A stretch of 14,523 bases of DNA, from positions 1-14,523 of the forward strand of contig CAZNWB010000078.1 of NCBI GenBank assembly GCA_964576535.1, in the 5' to 3' direction. Position 1 is the first letter of the stretch; each line of letters opens with the position of its first letter. Both the position numbers and the translations under genes were made by a program. The DNA comes from 2-02-FULL-66-22 sp964576535. Its GTDB lineage: Bacteria > Methylomirabilota > Methylomirabilia > Methylomirabilales > 2-02-FULL-66-22. This document shows, in pieces, positions 6,219 to 13,910 of this stretch. The notes below the pieces were generated by a model. The model did not search any database and was not told the origin of the DNA. It worked only from the letters and a program-made list of their open reading frames with translations.

Positions 6219-6742
6219 AGTTCGAGCCAAAGTGGTCGGGCCCCGGCACGCTGTATGTTCTCGGGGCCCTGCGCATCGCGTACGGCATCCTCTGGCTGCA
6301 GCAGACGACATGGAAGGTCCCGCCGGACTTCGGCCTGGCCCGCAAGGATGGCCTGTACTACTGGACCAGCGAGATGGTGAAGTACTCCTTCCTTTCGCCC
6401 CACAAGTTCTTCGTGGAATCCGTGGTCCTCCCGAACTTCTTGTTCTTCGCATGGCTCACCCTTCTTACCGAGTTGTTCATCGGATTCTCGCATCTGGTCG
6501 GAGTCGTGAGCCGGCTGGGGGCCTTTCTGGCCCTCGCCATGTCCGCGAACCTGCTGGTGGGTCTCGCCCGCCATCCCGGCGAATGGCCGTGGAGTTACCT
6601 CATGCTCCTGGGCTATGCCCTCCTCTTCCTGAGCGGCCATCCGGGCCGGACACTCGGGCTGGATGGATGGCTGTCCCGGCGCCTGCACAGGCCGGCCCTT
6701 GCCGGCCGGCTGTGGGCGCGCGTCCTCGGCTTGTTGACCTAG
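6215..6742 (+). CDS. DoxX-like integral membrane protein
   Basis: This 175-residue protein starts at GTG 6215, overlapping the previous stop and preceded by GGAGGGAGAG at 6200-6209. It shows about four hydrophobic segments: GTLYVLGALRIAYGILWL near the N-terminus, FLFFAWLTLLTELFIGF, a segment around LGAFLALAMSANLLVGL, and YLMLLGYALLFLSG. The family look is DoxX/DoxD-like; DoxD is the small membrane subunit of thiosulfate:quinone oxidoreductase, while most bacterial DoxX proteins have no proven role. The LARKDGLYYWTSEMVKY stretch between the first and second segments would face outside or inside the membrane; I do not recognise it. It is embedded in the transferase operon, so an envelope role is at least as likely as sulfur oxidation. 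Confidence 0.72.
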   Translation: MKFEPKWSGPGTLYVLGALRIAYGILWLQQTTWKVPPDFGLARKDGLYYWTSEMVKYSFLSPHKFFVESVVLPNFLFFAWLTLLTELFIGFSHLVGVVSRLGAFLALAMSANLLVGLARHPGEWPWSYLMLLGYALLFLSGHPGRTLGLDGWLSRRLHRPALAGRLWARVLGLLT

Positions 6743-6788
6743 CCGCGATCCAGAAAACTTTGAACCGCCATGACGCCAAGAGTCCGAA

Positions 6789-8222
6789 GTGGAAATTTGG
6801 CAATCAGGCAACTGGGAACCCCAGGTTGCCAAATTGCCTAGTTGCCTAGTTGCCAGCTCATCTCGGCTGCGCCTCGGTCTCATCGCCATCGGCCTCCTGT
6901 CGCTGCTGGGATATCTGTCGGTGATGGTCCGCATCACCGGACGCCCGGCCTTCCTTCGCTGGGGATTCCCCCAGGTGGACTTCCTGGGGATCTACCTGCT
7001 CCACTTCTTCCCGTTACTTCTCCTCGCCCTGATTGCAGGCTGGTGGGTCTTCCGGGCCGGGGCGGACGATTCGGCCACGCTGGGGATCATCCTGGGGTTC
7101 GCCCTGCTCTTCCGCCTGCTCCTCTTGCCGGCGCCGCCGGTCCTCTCCAGCGACATCTTCCGCTACATCTGGGACGCCCGGGTCCAGGCGGCGGGCGTCA
7201 ATCCCTACCTCTCCCGGCCGGCGGACTTCGACAGCGAGGAGGTCAAGAAAGATCCCCTGTACCAGCAGCAGAACCGGCCGTTCGCTCGCACGATCTATCC
7301 CCCCCTGGCCCAGGCGGCGTTCCGCGCGGTCCGGGCCGTGGCGGGAGAGAGCGTGACCGCCATGAAGGCGCTCATGCTGCTGGGCGACCTGGCGACCCTT
7401 GCGATCCTGGTCTACCTTCTGGGGGCGCTCGGGCTTCCGCGAGGGCGGGTCATCCTGTACGCCTGGCAGCCGCTGACCGTGTTCGAGATCGCCAGCTCGG
7501 GACACGTGGATGCGCTGGCGGTCCCCTTCATCCTGCTGGCAGTCCTGGCCTGGCGGGGACACCGGAACGCCGCTGCAGGGATCGCCCTGGGCGCCGCGAC
7601 CCTGGTGAAGATCTTTCCCGTCGTTCTGCTTCCCGCCTTTCTCGGTCGGAGGCGCTGGCCGCTGCTTCTCGCCTGCGCGGCTACGATCGGTCTCGCCTAT
7701 CTTCCATTCCTTGCCGGGGCGGGACTCAAGGCGCTGGGGCATCTTCCGCAGTTCCTCTCCGATCCAGGCGAGACCTTCAACCCGTCTCTGATGGGCCTCG
7801 CCTCCCTGGTGCTCGGCCGGATCAGCCCGGCACCCTTGGTCTGGGCGTCCTGGATGGGCGGCGCGGCCATGGCTGCCACGCTCCTCTGGCTGTTCCGCAC
7901 CGAGACGGACGGCCTGAACGCCCTGCTGGCCCGGATCTGGGTGGTGGCCACTGCCCTGACCCTCCTGACCCCGACACTGCATCCCTGGTATCTGCTCTGG
8001 CTTCTCCCCCTCTTGACGATCCAACCCCGACCGGCATGGATCTACCTGACCGGCGCCATCAGCGTGAGCTACATCTTCTATATAGTGACGCCGGCCACCC
8101 GGCTCCTGATCGGAGGGCTGGAATATCTGCCCTTCGTCTTGCTGCTCGGCTGGCAGTGGCGCCGCTCCCCCACCCGCGCCCTGCCGGCAGCAACCCTGGG
8201 ACTCGTGCGGGACATCCCATGA
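6789..8222 (+). CDS. Polytopic GT-C type glycosyltransferase (mannosyltransferase/GT87-like)
   Basis: About 477 residues with roughly ten or more hydrophobic segments. SSDIFRYIWDARVQAAGVNPY starts near residue 120. That D-x-F-R-Y-x-W-D-x-R-x-Q...N-P-Y block, in an extracytoplasmic loop, is typical of the DUF2029/GT87 and MptB-like polyprenyl-phosphate-sugar transferases. HPWYLLWLLPLL near residue 398 is the usual late conserved segment. Such enzymes transfer a sugar, often mannose, from a lipid-phosphate donor on the outer face of the membrane. The start is unsure: GTG 6789 makes the first 24 residues from an intergenic repeat, and a TTG at 6834 is also in the repeat. The real N-terminus is probably just before the first membrane segment (LRLGLIAIGLLSLLGYL). 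Its stop overlaps the next ATG by 4 nt. Confidence 0.8.
   Translation: MEIWQSGNWEPQVAKLPSCLVASSSRLRLGLIAIGLLSLLGYLSVMVRITGRPAFLRWGFPQVDFLGIYLLHFFPLLLLALIAGWWVFRAGADDSATLGIILGFALLFRLLLLPAPPVLSSDIFRYIWDARVQAAGVNPYLSRPADFDSEEVKKDPLYQQQNRPFARTIYPPLAQAAFRAVRAVAGESVTAMKALMLLGDLATLAILVYLLGALGLPRGRVILYAWQPLTVFEIASSGHVDALAVPFILLAVLAWRGHRNAAAGIALGAATLVKIFPVVLLPAFLGRRRWPLLLACAATIGLAYLPFLAGAGLKALGHLPQFLSDPGETFNPSLMGLASLVLGRISPAPLVWASWMGGAAMAATLLWLFRTETDGLNALLARIWVVATALTLLTPTLHPWYLLWLLPLLTIQPRPAWIYLTGAISVSYIFYIVTPATRLLIGGLEYLPFVLLLGWQWRRSPTRALPAATLGLVRDIP
6794..6854. repeat. Hairpin plus 8-bp tandem repeat at the start of the GT-C gene
   Basis: AATTTGGCAA (6794-6803) and TTGCCAAATT (6826-6835) are a perfect 10-bp inverted repeat. 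Inside it GGCAACTGGG (6807-6816) can pair with CCCAGGTTGCC (6820-6830) with one bulged base. TTGCCTAG is then repeated in tandem at 6834-6841 and 6842-6849 with a partial third copy to 6854. The tract covers the apparent translation start of the downstream gene. Confidence 0.7.
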
Positions 8223-9805
8223 TACTGGTCACGTACGTGCTGGCCGCCTTCTATCTCGCCTGCCTCTTCGGGTTGTTCCTGTACGGGATCAACAGCTACA
8301 TCCTGATCCTGCTCCACCGGCGGCACCGGCGGGCCGCCCAAGCCGTGGAACGCAGCATCCGGGCGCAGGCCCGGATGGATCCGGCGGCGTTGCCCGTGGT
8401 GACCGTGCAACTGCCGATCTTCAACGAGCGCTACGTCGTGGAGCGCCTGCTCCAGGCGGCGACGCGGCTGGACTGGCCCCCGGACCGCCTTGAGATTCAG
8501 GTCCTGGATGACTCCACGGACGACACGCGGGAGATCGTCAGCCGGCTCGTCCAGGGTTACCGGGCGGCGGGCTTCGACATAGTCCACCTGCACCGGACGG
8601 TGCGGACGGGATACAAGGCGCGGGCCCTGAAGGACGGCCTGGCGGTCTGTCGCGGCGAGTTCGTGGCGATCTTCGACGCGGATTTCGTGCCGGAGCCAGA
8701 TTTCCTGCGCCGGACCACCCCCTTCTTCAATGATCCGGGCGTGGGCATGGTCCAGACCCGCTGGGGGCACCTCAACCGCGACTACTCCCTGCTCACCACC
8801 GGCCAGGCCTTCGGCATTGACGGTCATTTCGGGGTGGAGCAAGGGTCGCGCGCCTGGGCGGGCCTGTACCTGAACTTCAACGGGACCGCCGGCATCTGGC
8901 GCACGCGCGCGATCCATGAGGCCGGGGGCTGGCAGGCCGACACCCTGACCGAGGACCTGGACCTGAGCTACCGCGCCCAGCTCAAGGGCTGGCGCCTGGT
9001 CTTCCTTCCCGACGTCGTGTGCCCGGCCGAGCTGCCGGTGCAGATCCAGGGATTCAAGTCCCAGCAGCGGCGCTGGGCCAAGGGCTCCATCCAGACGGCG
9101 CGCAAGTTGATCCCCGCCATCCTGCGGGCGCCGGGGTCCTGGTTCAGGAAGTACCAGGCGGTCATCCACCTCACCCATTACCTGGCGCACCCCTTGATGC
9201 TCCTGGTGGCGATCGCCTCGCCGATCCTGCTGTACCTGGACTGGTTCTTCGCCTCGTGGTACAGCCTCTTCGCCTCCACGGCCTTTTTCTGCCTGGCGAC
9301 CTTCGGCCCCTCCGCCCTGTACACGTACTCGCAGCGGGTCCTGTACCCGGACTGGCGCCGGCGCCTTCCGTACCTCCCCTCGCTGATGCTCCTGGGGACG
9401 GGCATCGCCCTCAGCAACACCCAGGCCGTCCTGGAAGGGCTCTTCCGCCGGGGCGGCGATTTCGTCCGGACCCCGAAGTTCGCCATCCAGTCGCGCGAAG
9501 GCTCCTGGCGGACCAACCGCTACCGCGACCGGTTCTCCTGGACCGCCGTGGGAGAACTGGCGCTCTCGGCCTATTCTGCGTTCGGCGTGTACCTGTTCCT
9601 CGGCCGCGGCCGATTTCTGATCGGGCCATTCCTGGTGCTCTACACCCTTGGCTTTGCCTATGTGGGCATCCTCACGCTCATCCATTCCCTGGGGCCCCGC
9701 CCGACCGTCGCGCCCGGCGTGCCCCGCCCCGCCCTCCTGCGTTGGGGCCTCATCCTGATCGTCCCCCTGCTCCTCCTGACATCGGTTGTGTGCCTCGTGT
9801 ACTAG
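8219..9805 (+). CDS. Family 2 glycosyltransferase, cellulose/mannan synthase-like
   Basis: The 528-residue membrane protein starts at ATG 8219 (ATGA overlap). The N-terminal membrane segment (LVTYVLAAFYLACLFGLFLY) is followed by the GT2 catalytic domain with DDSTDD (97-102), DAD (153-155, the metal-binding D-x-D), TED (244-246, catalytic base) and QQRRW (282-286, acceptor-site Q-x-x-R-W). This D, DxD, TED, QxxRW set marks processive beta-glycan synthases. The overall form, with four to five C-terminal membrane segments, resembles the CslA-like glucomannan/cellulose synthase branch common in bacteria. It would polymerise or transfer sugars from a nucleotide-sugar and may export the chain. All signature residues are present. 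Translational coupling with the GT-C gene suggests one glycan pathway; the product is unknown. No terminator is seen after it. Confidence 0.9.
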   Translation: MILVTYVLAAFYLACLFGLFLYGINSYILILLHRRHRRAAQAVERSIRAQARMDPAALPVVTVQLPIFNERYVVERLLQAATRLDWPPDRLEIQVLDDSTDDTREIVSRLVQGYRAAGFDIVHLHRTVRTGYKARALKDGLAVCRGEFVAIFDADFVPEPDFLRRTTPFFNDPGVGMVQTRWGHLNRDYSLLTTGQAFGIDGHFGVEQGSRAWAGLYLNFNGTAGIWRTRAIHEAGGWQADTLTEDLDLSYRAQLKGWRLVFLPDVVCPAELPVQIQGFKSQQRRWAKGSIQTARKLIPAILRAPGSWFRKYQAVIHLTHYLAHPLMLLVAIASPILLYLDWFFASWYSLFASTAFFCLATFGPSALYTYSQRVLYPDWRRRLPYLPSLMLLGTGIALSNTQAVLEGLFRRGGDFVRTPKFAIQSREGSWRTNRYRDRFSWTAVGELALSAYSAFGVYLFLGRGRFLIGPFLVLYTLGFAYVGILTLIHSLGPRPTVAPGVPRPALLRWGLILIVPLLLLTSVVCLVY

Positions 9806-9830
9806 CCCCTGCGAACCGCGGGCTGGCGCG

Positions 9831-9859
9831 TTGACATCGCCCCCCGCATTTGATAGCGT
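9831..9859 (+). promoter_or_regulatory. Sigma70-type promoter of the ABC transporter operon
   Basis: A perfect TTGACA (9831-9836) is followed after exactly 17 nt by TAGCGT (9854-9859), with TGA directly upstream (extended -10). It lies in the 144-nt gap after the GT2 gene and gives a leader of about 80 nt before the binding-protein ATG. This is the best promoter match in the window. Confidence 0.65.
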
Positions 9860-9949
9860 CCACGGAACACACTGTCCCGCGACCCCGCACGGGCCTGGAT
9901 ACACCGGTCTTCCGCCGTGTGCATCCCAGAATATGGAAGGAGATCACCC

Positions 9950-10972
9950 ATGCGCTGCCGGTGGATGCTGACCGCACTCCTGCTGATGGCGGCCTTCCCG
10001 CTGTGTATCGCCCCCTCGTTGGCGGCCGACACGGTCAACGCCTACTCCATCTGGCCGGAGAACTGGGCCCGGCCCATGTTCCAGGAGTTCGAGAAGGCCA
10101 CGGGGATCAAGGTGAACTTCGTGCGCTTCTCCTCGGGCGAGGCCCTGGCCCGGGTCATCGCCGAGAAGAACAACCCGCAGGTGGACGTCCTCTTCGGCGG
10201 ACCGGTGGAGACCCACGCCGCCGGCATCAAGGAGGGCATCTTCGAGCCCTACAAGCCCCCGGCCTTCTCCGTCCTGCCGGCCCGGTTCAAGCACGCCGAG
10301 GGTCAGTGGGTGGCCATCGCGGACGATCCGCTGGTCTTCATGAGCAACAACAAGTTCCTCACGGAGCACAAGCTCAAGCCGCCGGCCTCGTGGAACGACC
10401 TGCTGGACCCGGCCTACAAGAACATGCTCCAGATGGCCGACGCCCGCACCTCGGGGACGGCCGTGACCCGGATCTTCTCCATCCTGGAGGTGTATGGCCG
10501 GGACGAGGAGAAGGCCTTCGACTACCTGAAGAAAAAGCGGCGGAACGTGCAGCTCTATACCAAGAGCGGCGGCGGCGGCACGCTGCCGGTGGGCCTGGGT
10601 CAGGCCGGGGCCGGGATCTTCTTCATCGTGGACGCCCTGGACACCAAGGCGAAGGGGTACGACGTGGCCGTCAGCTTTCCCAAGGAGGGGATTGGAACCT
10701 CGGCTGAGGCCATTGCCCTCATCAAGGGGGCCAAGAACCCCGAGCTGGGAAAGAAGCTGATTGACTGGGCGAGCTCCCCGGCCATGCAGTCGCTCTTTGC
10801 CCAGTACAAGATCAACTTCGTCCCTGCCCACCCCGAGGTGAAGACCGAGGCCAGCCTGGCCGAGGTCCTGAAGGGCGCGAAGATCTTTCCCATTGACGAT
10901 GCCTACGCGGGCGCCAACCGGAAGCGCATCGTGGAGCGCTGGATCAACGAGGTCCTGAACCTGAAGGAATAG
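9950..10972 (+). CDS. ABC transporter periplasmic substrate-binding protein (Fe3+/phosphonate/polyamine-type family)
   Basis: The 340-residue protein starts at ATG 9950, with AAGGAG at 9937-9942 (7-nt spacing). Residues 1-26 are a signal peptide ending in SLAA. The mature part has the layout of family 1 extracellular binding proteins: VNAYSIWPENWARPMFQEFEKATGIKVNFVR, then NPQVDVLFGGP, ADDPLVFMSNN, PPASWNDLLDP, a glycine run KSGGGGTL, and a C-terminal IDWASSPAMQSLF segment. It resembles the FbpA/AfuA/PhnS-like group. Classical Fe3+ binders of the FbpA type have adjacent tyrosines, roughly where this protein has GIFFIVDAL (about 222-230); here no adjacent tyrosine pair occurs anywhere. Iron is therefore doubtful, and a phosphonate, sugar-phosphate or other anion is possible. 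It feeds the permease and ATPase downstream but is separated from them by an intrinsic terminator. Confidence 0.85.
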   Translation: MRCRWMLTALLLMAAFPLCIAPSLAADTVNAYSIWPENWARPMFQEFEKATGIKVNFVRFSSGEALARVIAEKNNPQVDVLFGGPVETHAAGIKEGIFEPYKPPAFSVLPARFKHAEGQWVAIADDPLVFMSNNKFLTEHKLKPPASWNDLLDPAYKNMLQMADARTSGTAVTRIFSILEVYGRDEEKAFDYLKKKRRNVQLYTKSGGGGTLPVGLGQAGAGIFFIVDALDTKAKGYDVAVSFPKEGIGTSAEAIALIKGAKNPELGKKLIDWASSPAMQSLFAQYKINFVPAHPEVKTEASLAEVLKGAKIFPIDDAYAGANRKRIVERWINEVLNLKE

Positions 10973-11045
10973 GAAAGCAGGGCTGCATACTGTCCTCCGC
11001 TGGAGATGCGGAATGCCGACCGCTGATCGCTGAAGGCTTCTTTCG

Positions 11046-11095
11046 CGAGGGGGACCGACGGGCGCGAAGGCGACCTGTTGGTCCCCTCGTTTTTT
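11046..11095 (+). terminator. Intrinsic terminator/attenuator between binding protein and permease genes
   Basis: CGAGGGGGACC (11046-11056) pairs with GGTCCCCTCG (11080-11089) with one bulged G, a GC-rich stem of about 10 bp, followed at once by six T (11090-11095). This fits a rho-independent terminator. The loop is long (23 nt) and may fold further. Partial read-through would make more binding protein than membrane components, a common arrangement in importers. The permease ribosome-binding site GGAG (11096-11099) directly abuts the T-tract. Confidence 0.75.
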
Positions 11096-11107
11096 GGAGA
11101 CCCGTTC

Positions 11108-12814
11108 GTGACCGGCATCGCTGGCACCTGGTCCAATGGTTGGCGCCGGACGCTCCGGGACCCGACCCTCTTCGCCACGGTCCTCGTCCTGTGGGCGCTG
11201 CTGGCCCTGTTCATCCTGTTCCCGCTGGCAAGGCTCCTGGCCCGGACCTTCCTCGACGGGGGGCAGCTCACCCTGGCGAACCTGGCGGTCATCCTCCAGG
11301 ATGTGAATCACCGGCAGGCCTTCTGGAACAGTCTGCTCCTGGCGGCGCTGGTCGGCCTCTGCGGGACGGTCCTCGGGTTCCTCTACGCCTTTGCCGCGGT
11401 GCGGGCCAATCTGTCCCGGCGGTGGACCACGATCCTGGATGCGGCCTCGCTCTTGCCCCTGATCTCCCCGCCCTTCACCACCGCCATCGCCATGATCTTC
11501 TCGTTCGGGCCGCGGGGACTGATCACGTACCACCTGCTCGGCATCAAGGGATTCACGGTCTATGGCCTGCACAGCACGCTCTTCTCCGAGACCCTGACGT
11601 ACTTTCCCATCGCCTACCTCACGCTGAAGCCGGTCCTGGCCGGCATCGACCCCAACGTCGAGGACATGGCCTTCAGCTTGGGGAGTTCCCGCTGGCGCGT
11701 GTTCCGGACCGTGACGCTGCCCCTGACCGTGCCGGGATTGGCCAACGCCTTCCTCCTCCTGTTTGCGGCGTCGCTGGCCGACTTTGCCACGCCGCTGATC
11801 CTGGCCGGCAATTCCTTTCCGGTCCTGCCCACCCAGGCGTACCTCCAGATCACCGGTCTCTTCGACCTGAAGGGCGGGGCCGTCCTGTCCTTCGTCCTGC
11901 TGGTGCCGGCCCTGGGGGTGTACCTCCTCCAGCGCTACTGGGTCGGCCGGAAGTCCTACGTCACCATCACCGGCAAGGTGGGGGCCCAGACCGCCATCAA
12001 GAGCCTGGCCCCGTGGGCCCGCGTTCCCATGCTGGCACTGTGCCTGCTGGTGGCGGCGGGCGTCCTGTACTTCTACGCCCTGCTTTTCTACGCCTCCGTG
12101 GTGGTGGCGCTGGGTGCGAACCATGCCTGGACGTGGCATCACTACCAGGTCGTGCTCACCGATGGGCTCAAGGCGATCCACGACACCCTGATCATCGCGG
12201 GCGCCGGGATGCCCCTGGGCGGGGTGTACGGGATCCTCCTGGGGTACCTGGTGGCCAAGAAGGTCTTCCCGGGGCGGCAGGCGATGGAGATCGTGTCCAT
12301 GATCAACTACTCGCTGCCCGGGACCATCGTCGGGATCGCCTACCTCATTGCCTTCAACGATCCGCCGGTGGTCCTGACGGGAACCGCCCTGATCCTCGTG
12401 GCTTGTTACGTCTTCCGCTACAGCCCCACGGGCATCCGGACCACCGTGGCCCTCCTCCAGCAGATCGACCCCAGCATCGAGGAGGCGTCGGAGGGGCTGG
12501 GCGCCAAGAGCGGGACCACGTTCCGGCGGATCACCCTGCCCCTCATCCTCCCGGCGTTCTTCGCGGGGCTGGGGGTGGTCTTCATCCGCTCCATGACCGC
12601 CATCAGCGCCACGATCTTCCTGGTGTCCATCAACTGGACCCTCATCACGGTCCGCATCCTGGAGAACATCACGGAGCTGTCGCTGGGACCCGCGGCCGCC
12701 TTTTCGGTCCTGGTGGTCGTCATCGTCTTCGTGGTGATGGCGCTGATCGGCGTATGCCTGCGCCGATTCCGGGCCCGGGGCGCCGTGGAGATGACGAGCA
12801 TTCTCGGAGGCTAG
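11108..12814 (+). CDS. ABC transporter permease, fused two-domain (FbpB-like)
   Basis: The 568-residue protein starts at GTG 11108, with GGAG at 11096-11099 (8-nt spacing). It contains two binding-protein-dependent permease domains in tandem, about 12 hydrophobic segments in all. Each half carries an EAA-type loop that docks on the ATPase: EDMAFSLGSSRWRVFRTVTL (near 184) and EEASEGLGAKSGTTFRRITL (near 457). Fusion of both permease halves is usual in the ferric iron/2-aminoethylphosphonate branch, so a single polypeptide forms the inner-membrane channel. A TTG at 11078 would start inside the terminator stem and is rejected. The ATPase gene follows after one base, so the two are one transcription unit. 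Ligand specificity cannot be read from this protein. Confidence 0.9.
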   Translation: MTGIAGTWSNGWRRTLRDPTLFATVLVLWALLALFILFPLARLLARTFLDGGQLTLANLAVILQDVNHRQAFWNSLLLAALVGLCGTVLGFLYAFAAVRANLSRRWTTILDAASLLPLISPPFTTAIAMIFSFGPRGLITYHLLGIKGFTVYGLHSTLFSETLTYFPIAYLTLKPVLAGIDPNVEDMAFSLGSSRWRVFRTVTLPLTVPGLANAFLLLFAASLADFATPLILAGNSFPVLPTQAYLQITGLFDLKGGAVLSFVLLVPALGVYLLQRYWVGRKSYVTITGKVGAQTAIKSLAPWARVPMLALCLLVAAGVLYFYALLFYASVVVALGANHAWTWHHYQVVLTDGLKAIHDTLIIAGAGMPLGGVYGILLGYLVAKKVFPGRQAMEIVSMINYSLPGTIVGIAYLIAFNDPPVVLTGTALILVACYVFRYSPTGIRTTVALLQQIDPSIEEASEGLGAKSGTTFRRITLPLILPAFFAGLGVVFIRSMTAISATIFLVSINWTLITVRILENITELSLGPAAAFSVLVVVIVFVVMALIGVCLRRFRARGAVEMTSILGG

Positions 12815-12815
12815 C

Positions 12816-13910
12816 GTGAGCGCAATCGGCATTCGACTCGAGGGCGTGTCCAAGCGCTTCGCCCACCGGGTGAAGGGCGAGGTGTATGCGGTCCGGGACG
12901 TGAGCCTCACGGTCCAGCCGGCCGAGCTTCTGACCCTGCTGGGGCCGTCCGGCTGCGGGAAGACCACCAGCCTACGGATGATCGCCGGCTTCGAGCAGCC
13001 GGACGCGGGCCGGATCTTCATCGGCGAGCAGGACGTCACCGGCCTCATGGCGAACCAGCGAAACATCGGCTTCGTCTTCCAGAACTATGCGCTTTTCCCC
13101 CACCTCTCGGTCTTCGAGAACGTGGCCTACGGCCTGCGGGTGCAGGCGAGATCCGGCGGCGAGATCTCCCGGGAGGTGGCCGAGGTCCTCGCGCTGGTCG
13201 GGCTGCAGGGGTACGACCAGCAGTTCCCCAACCAGCTCTCGGGCGGGGAGCAGCAGCGCGTGGCGCTGGCGCGCGCCATCGTCATTCGCCCGCGGGTGCT
13301 GCTCTTCGACGAGCCGCTGTCCAACCTGGATGCCAAGCTGCGCATCCACATGCGGGGAGAGCTGCGGGACCTGCAGAAACGCCTGTCCATCACCGCGGTC
13401 TACGTGACCCACGACCAGGAAGAGGCCATGGCCATCTCCGACCGGATCGCGGTGATGCACCAGGGACGGATCGTGCAGGAGGGGACGGCCGAGGTCCTGT
13501 ACCACCAGCCGGGGTCCGAGTTCGTGGCCCAGTTCATCGGTCGCACGAACCTGCTCACGGGCCGGGCCCTGTCGGTGGATCCGGCGGGGGTCGAAGTGGA
13601 GGTGGCCGGACAGCGGCTCCGTCTTGCCGCCCCTCCCGCGGGGATCGCGCCGGGGCAGTCCCTGCGTCTCGTGCTGCGGCCCGAGGTGATTGTCCTCGGC
13701 CCCGCGGGGGCGCCGGGCGGCATTCCGGGCACGATCGTGTCCCGGACGTTCCTGGGAGAAAAGACGGAATACGTGGTTCGGGTCGGCGCCGAGGTTCTTC
13801 AGGTCACCAGGTACGACCCCGCCCAGGCCGGACGCTTCTCGCCCGGCGACCGGGTGGGTCTGCATCTGCCCCCGGCCGGCGTCCCCCTCTTGCCCCGAGG
13901 CGCGACGTGA
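12816..13910 (+). CDS. ABC transporter ATP-binding protein with C-terminal TOBE-like region
   Basis: The 364-residue protein starts at GTG 12816, with GGAGG at 12806-12810 (5-nt spacing). All nucleotide-binding motifs are present: Walker A GPSGCGKTT (43-51), Q-loop glutamine in FQNYALFP (Q89), signature LSGGEQQ (141-147), Walker B VLLFDEP (161-167) with SNLD D-loop, and the H-loop histidine in THDQEEAMA (H199). Residues from about 240 onward (FIGRTNLLTGRAL, LRLVLRPEVIVLG, IVSRTFLGEKTEYVVRVG) fit a TOBE regulatory domain, as in PotA/FbpC/MalK-type ATPases. It powers import through the fused permease upstream. Expected family length is about 350, so it is complete. Its stop overlaps the following GTG by 4 nt. 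Confidence 0.93.
   Translation: MSAIGIRLEGVSKRFAHRVKGEVYAVRDVSLTVQPAELLTLLGPSGCGKTTSLRMIAGFEQPDAGRIFIGEQDVTGLMANQRNIGFVFQNYALFPHLSVFENVAYGLRVQARSGGEISREVAEVLALVGLQGYDQQFPNQLSGGEQQRVALARAIVIRPRVLLFDEPLSNLDAKLRIHMRGELRDLQKRLSITAVYVTHDQEEAMAISDRIAVMHQGRIVQEGTAEVLYHQPGSEFVAQFIGRTNLLTGRALSVDPAGVEVEVAGQRLRLAAPPAGIAPGQSLRLVLRPEVIVLGPAGAPGGIPGTIVSRTFLGEKTEYVVRVGAEVLQVTRYDPAQAGRFSPGDRVGLHLPPAGVPLLPRGAT

Noticed and set aside
9806..9830. AGCCC/GGGCT inverted repeat after the GT2 gene as a terminator
   Set aside because: Stem is only 5 bp and no T-tract follows; the promoter TTGACA starts directly after it.
9944..13066. Very long open frame on the minus strand opposite the ABC transporter genes
   Set aside because: It is a shadow caused by high GC and third-position bias; its composition is low-complexity Gly/Arg/Gln-rich, and the plus strand carries clear transporter motifs.
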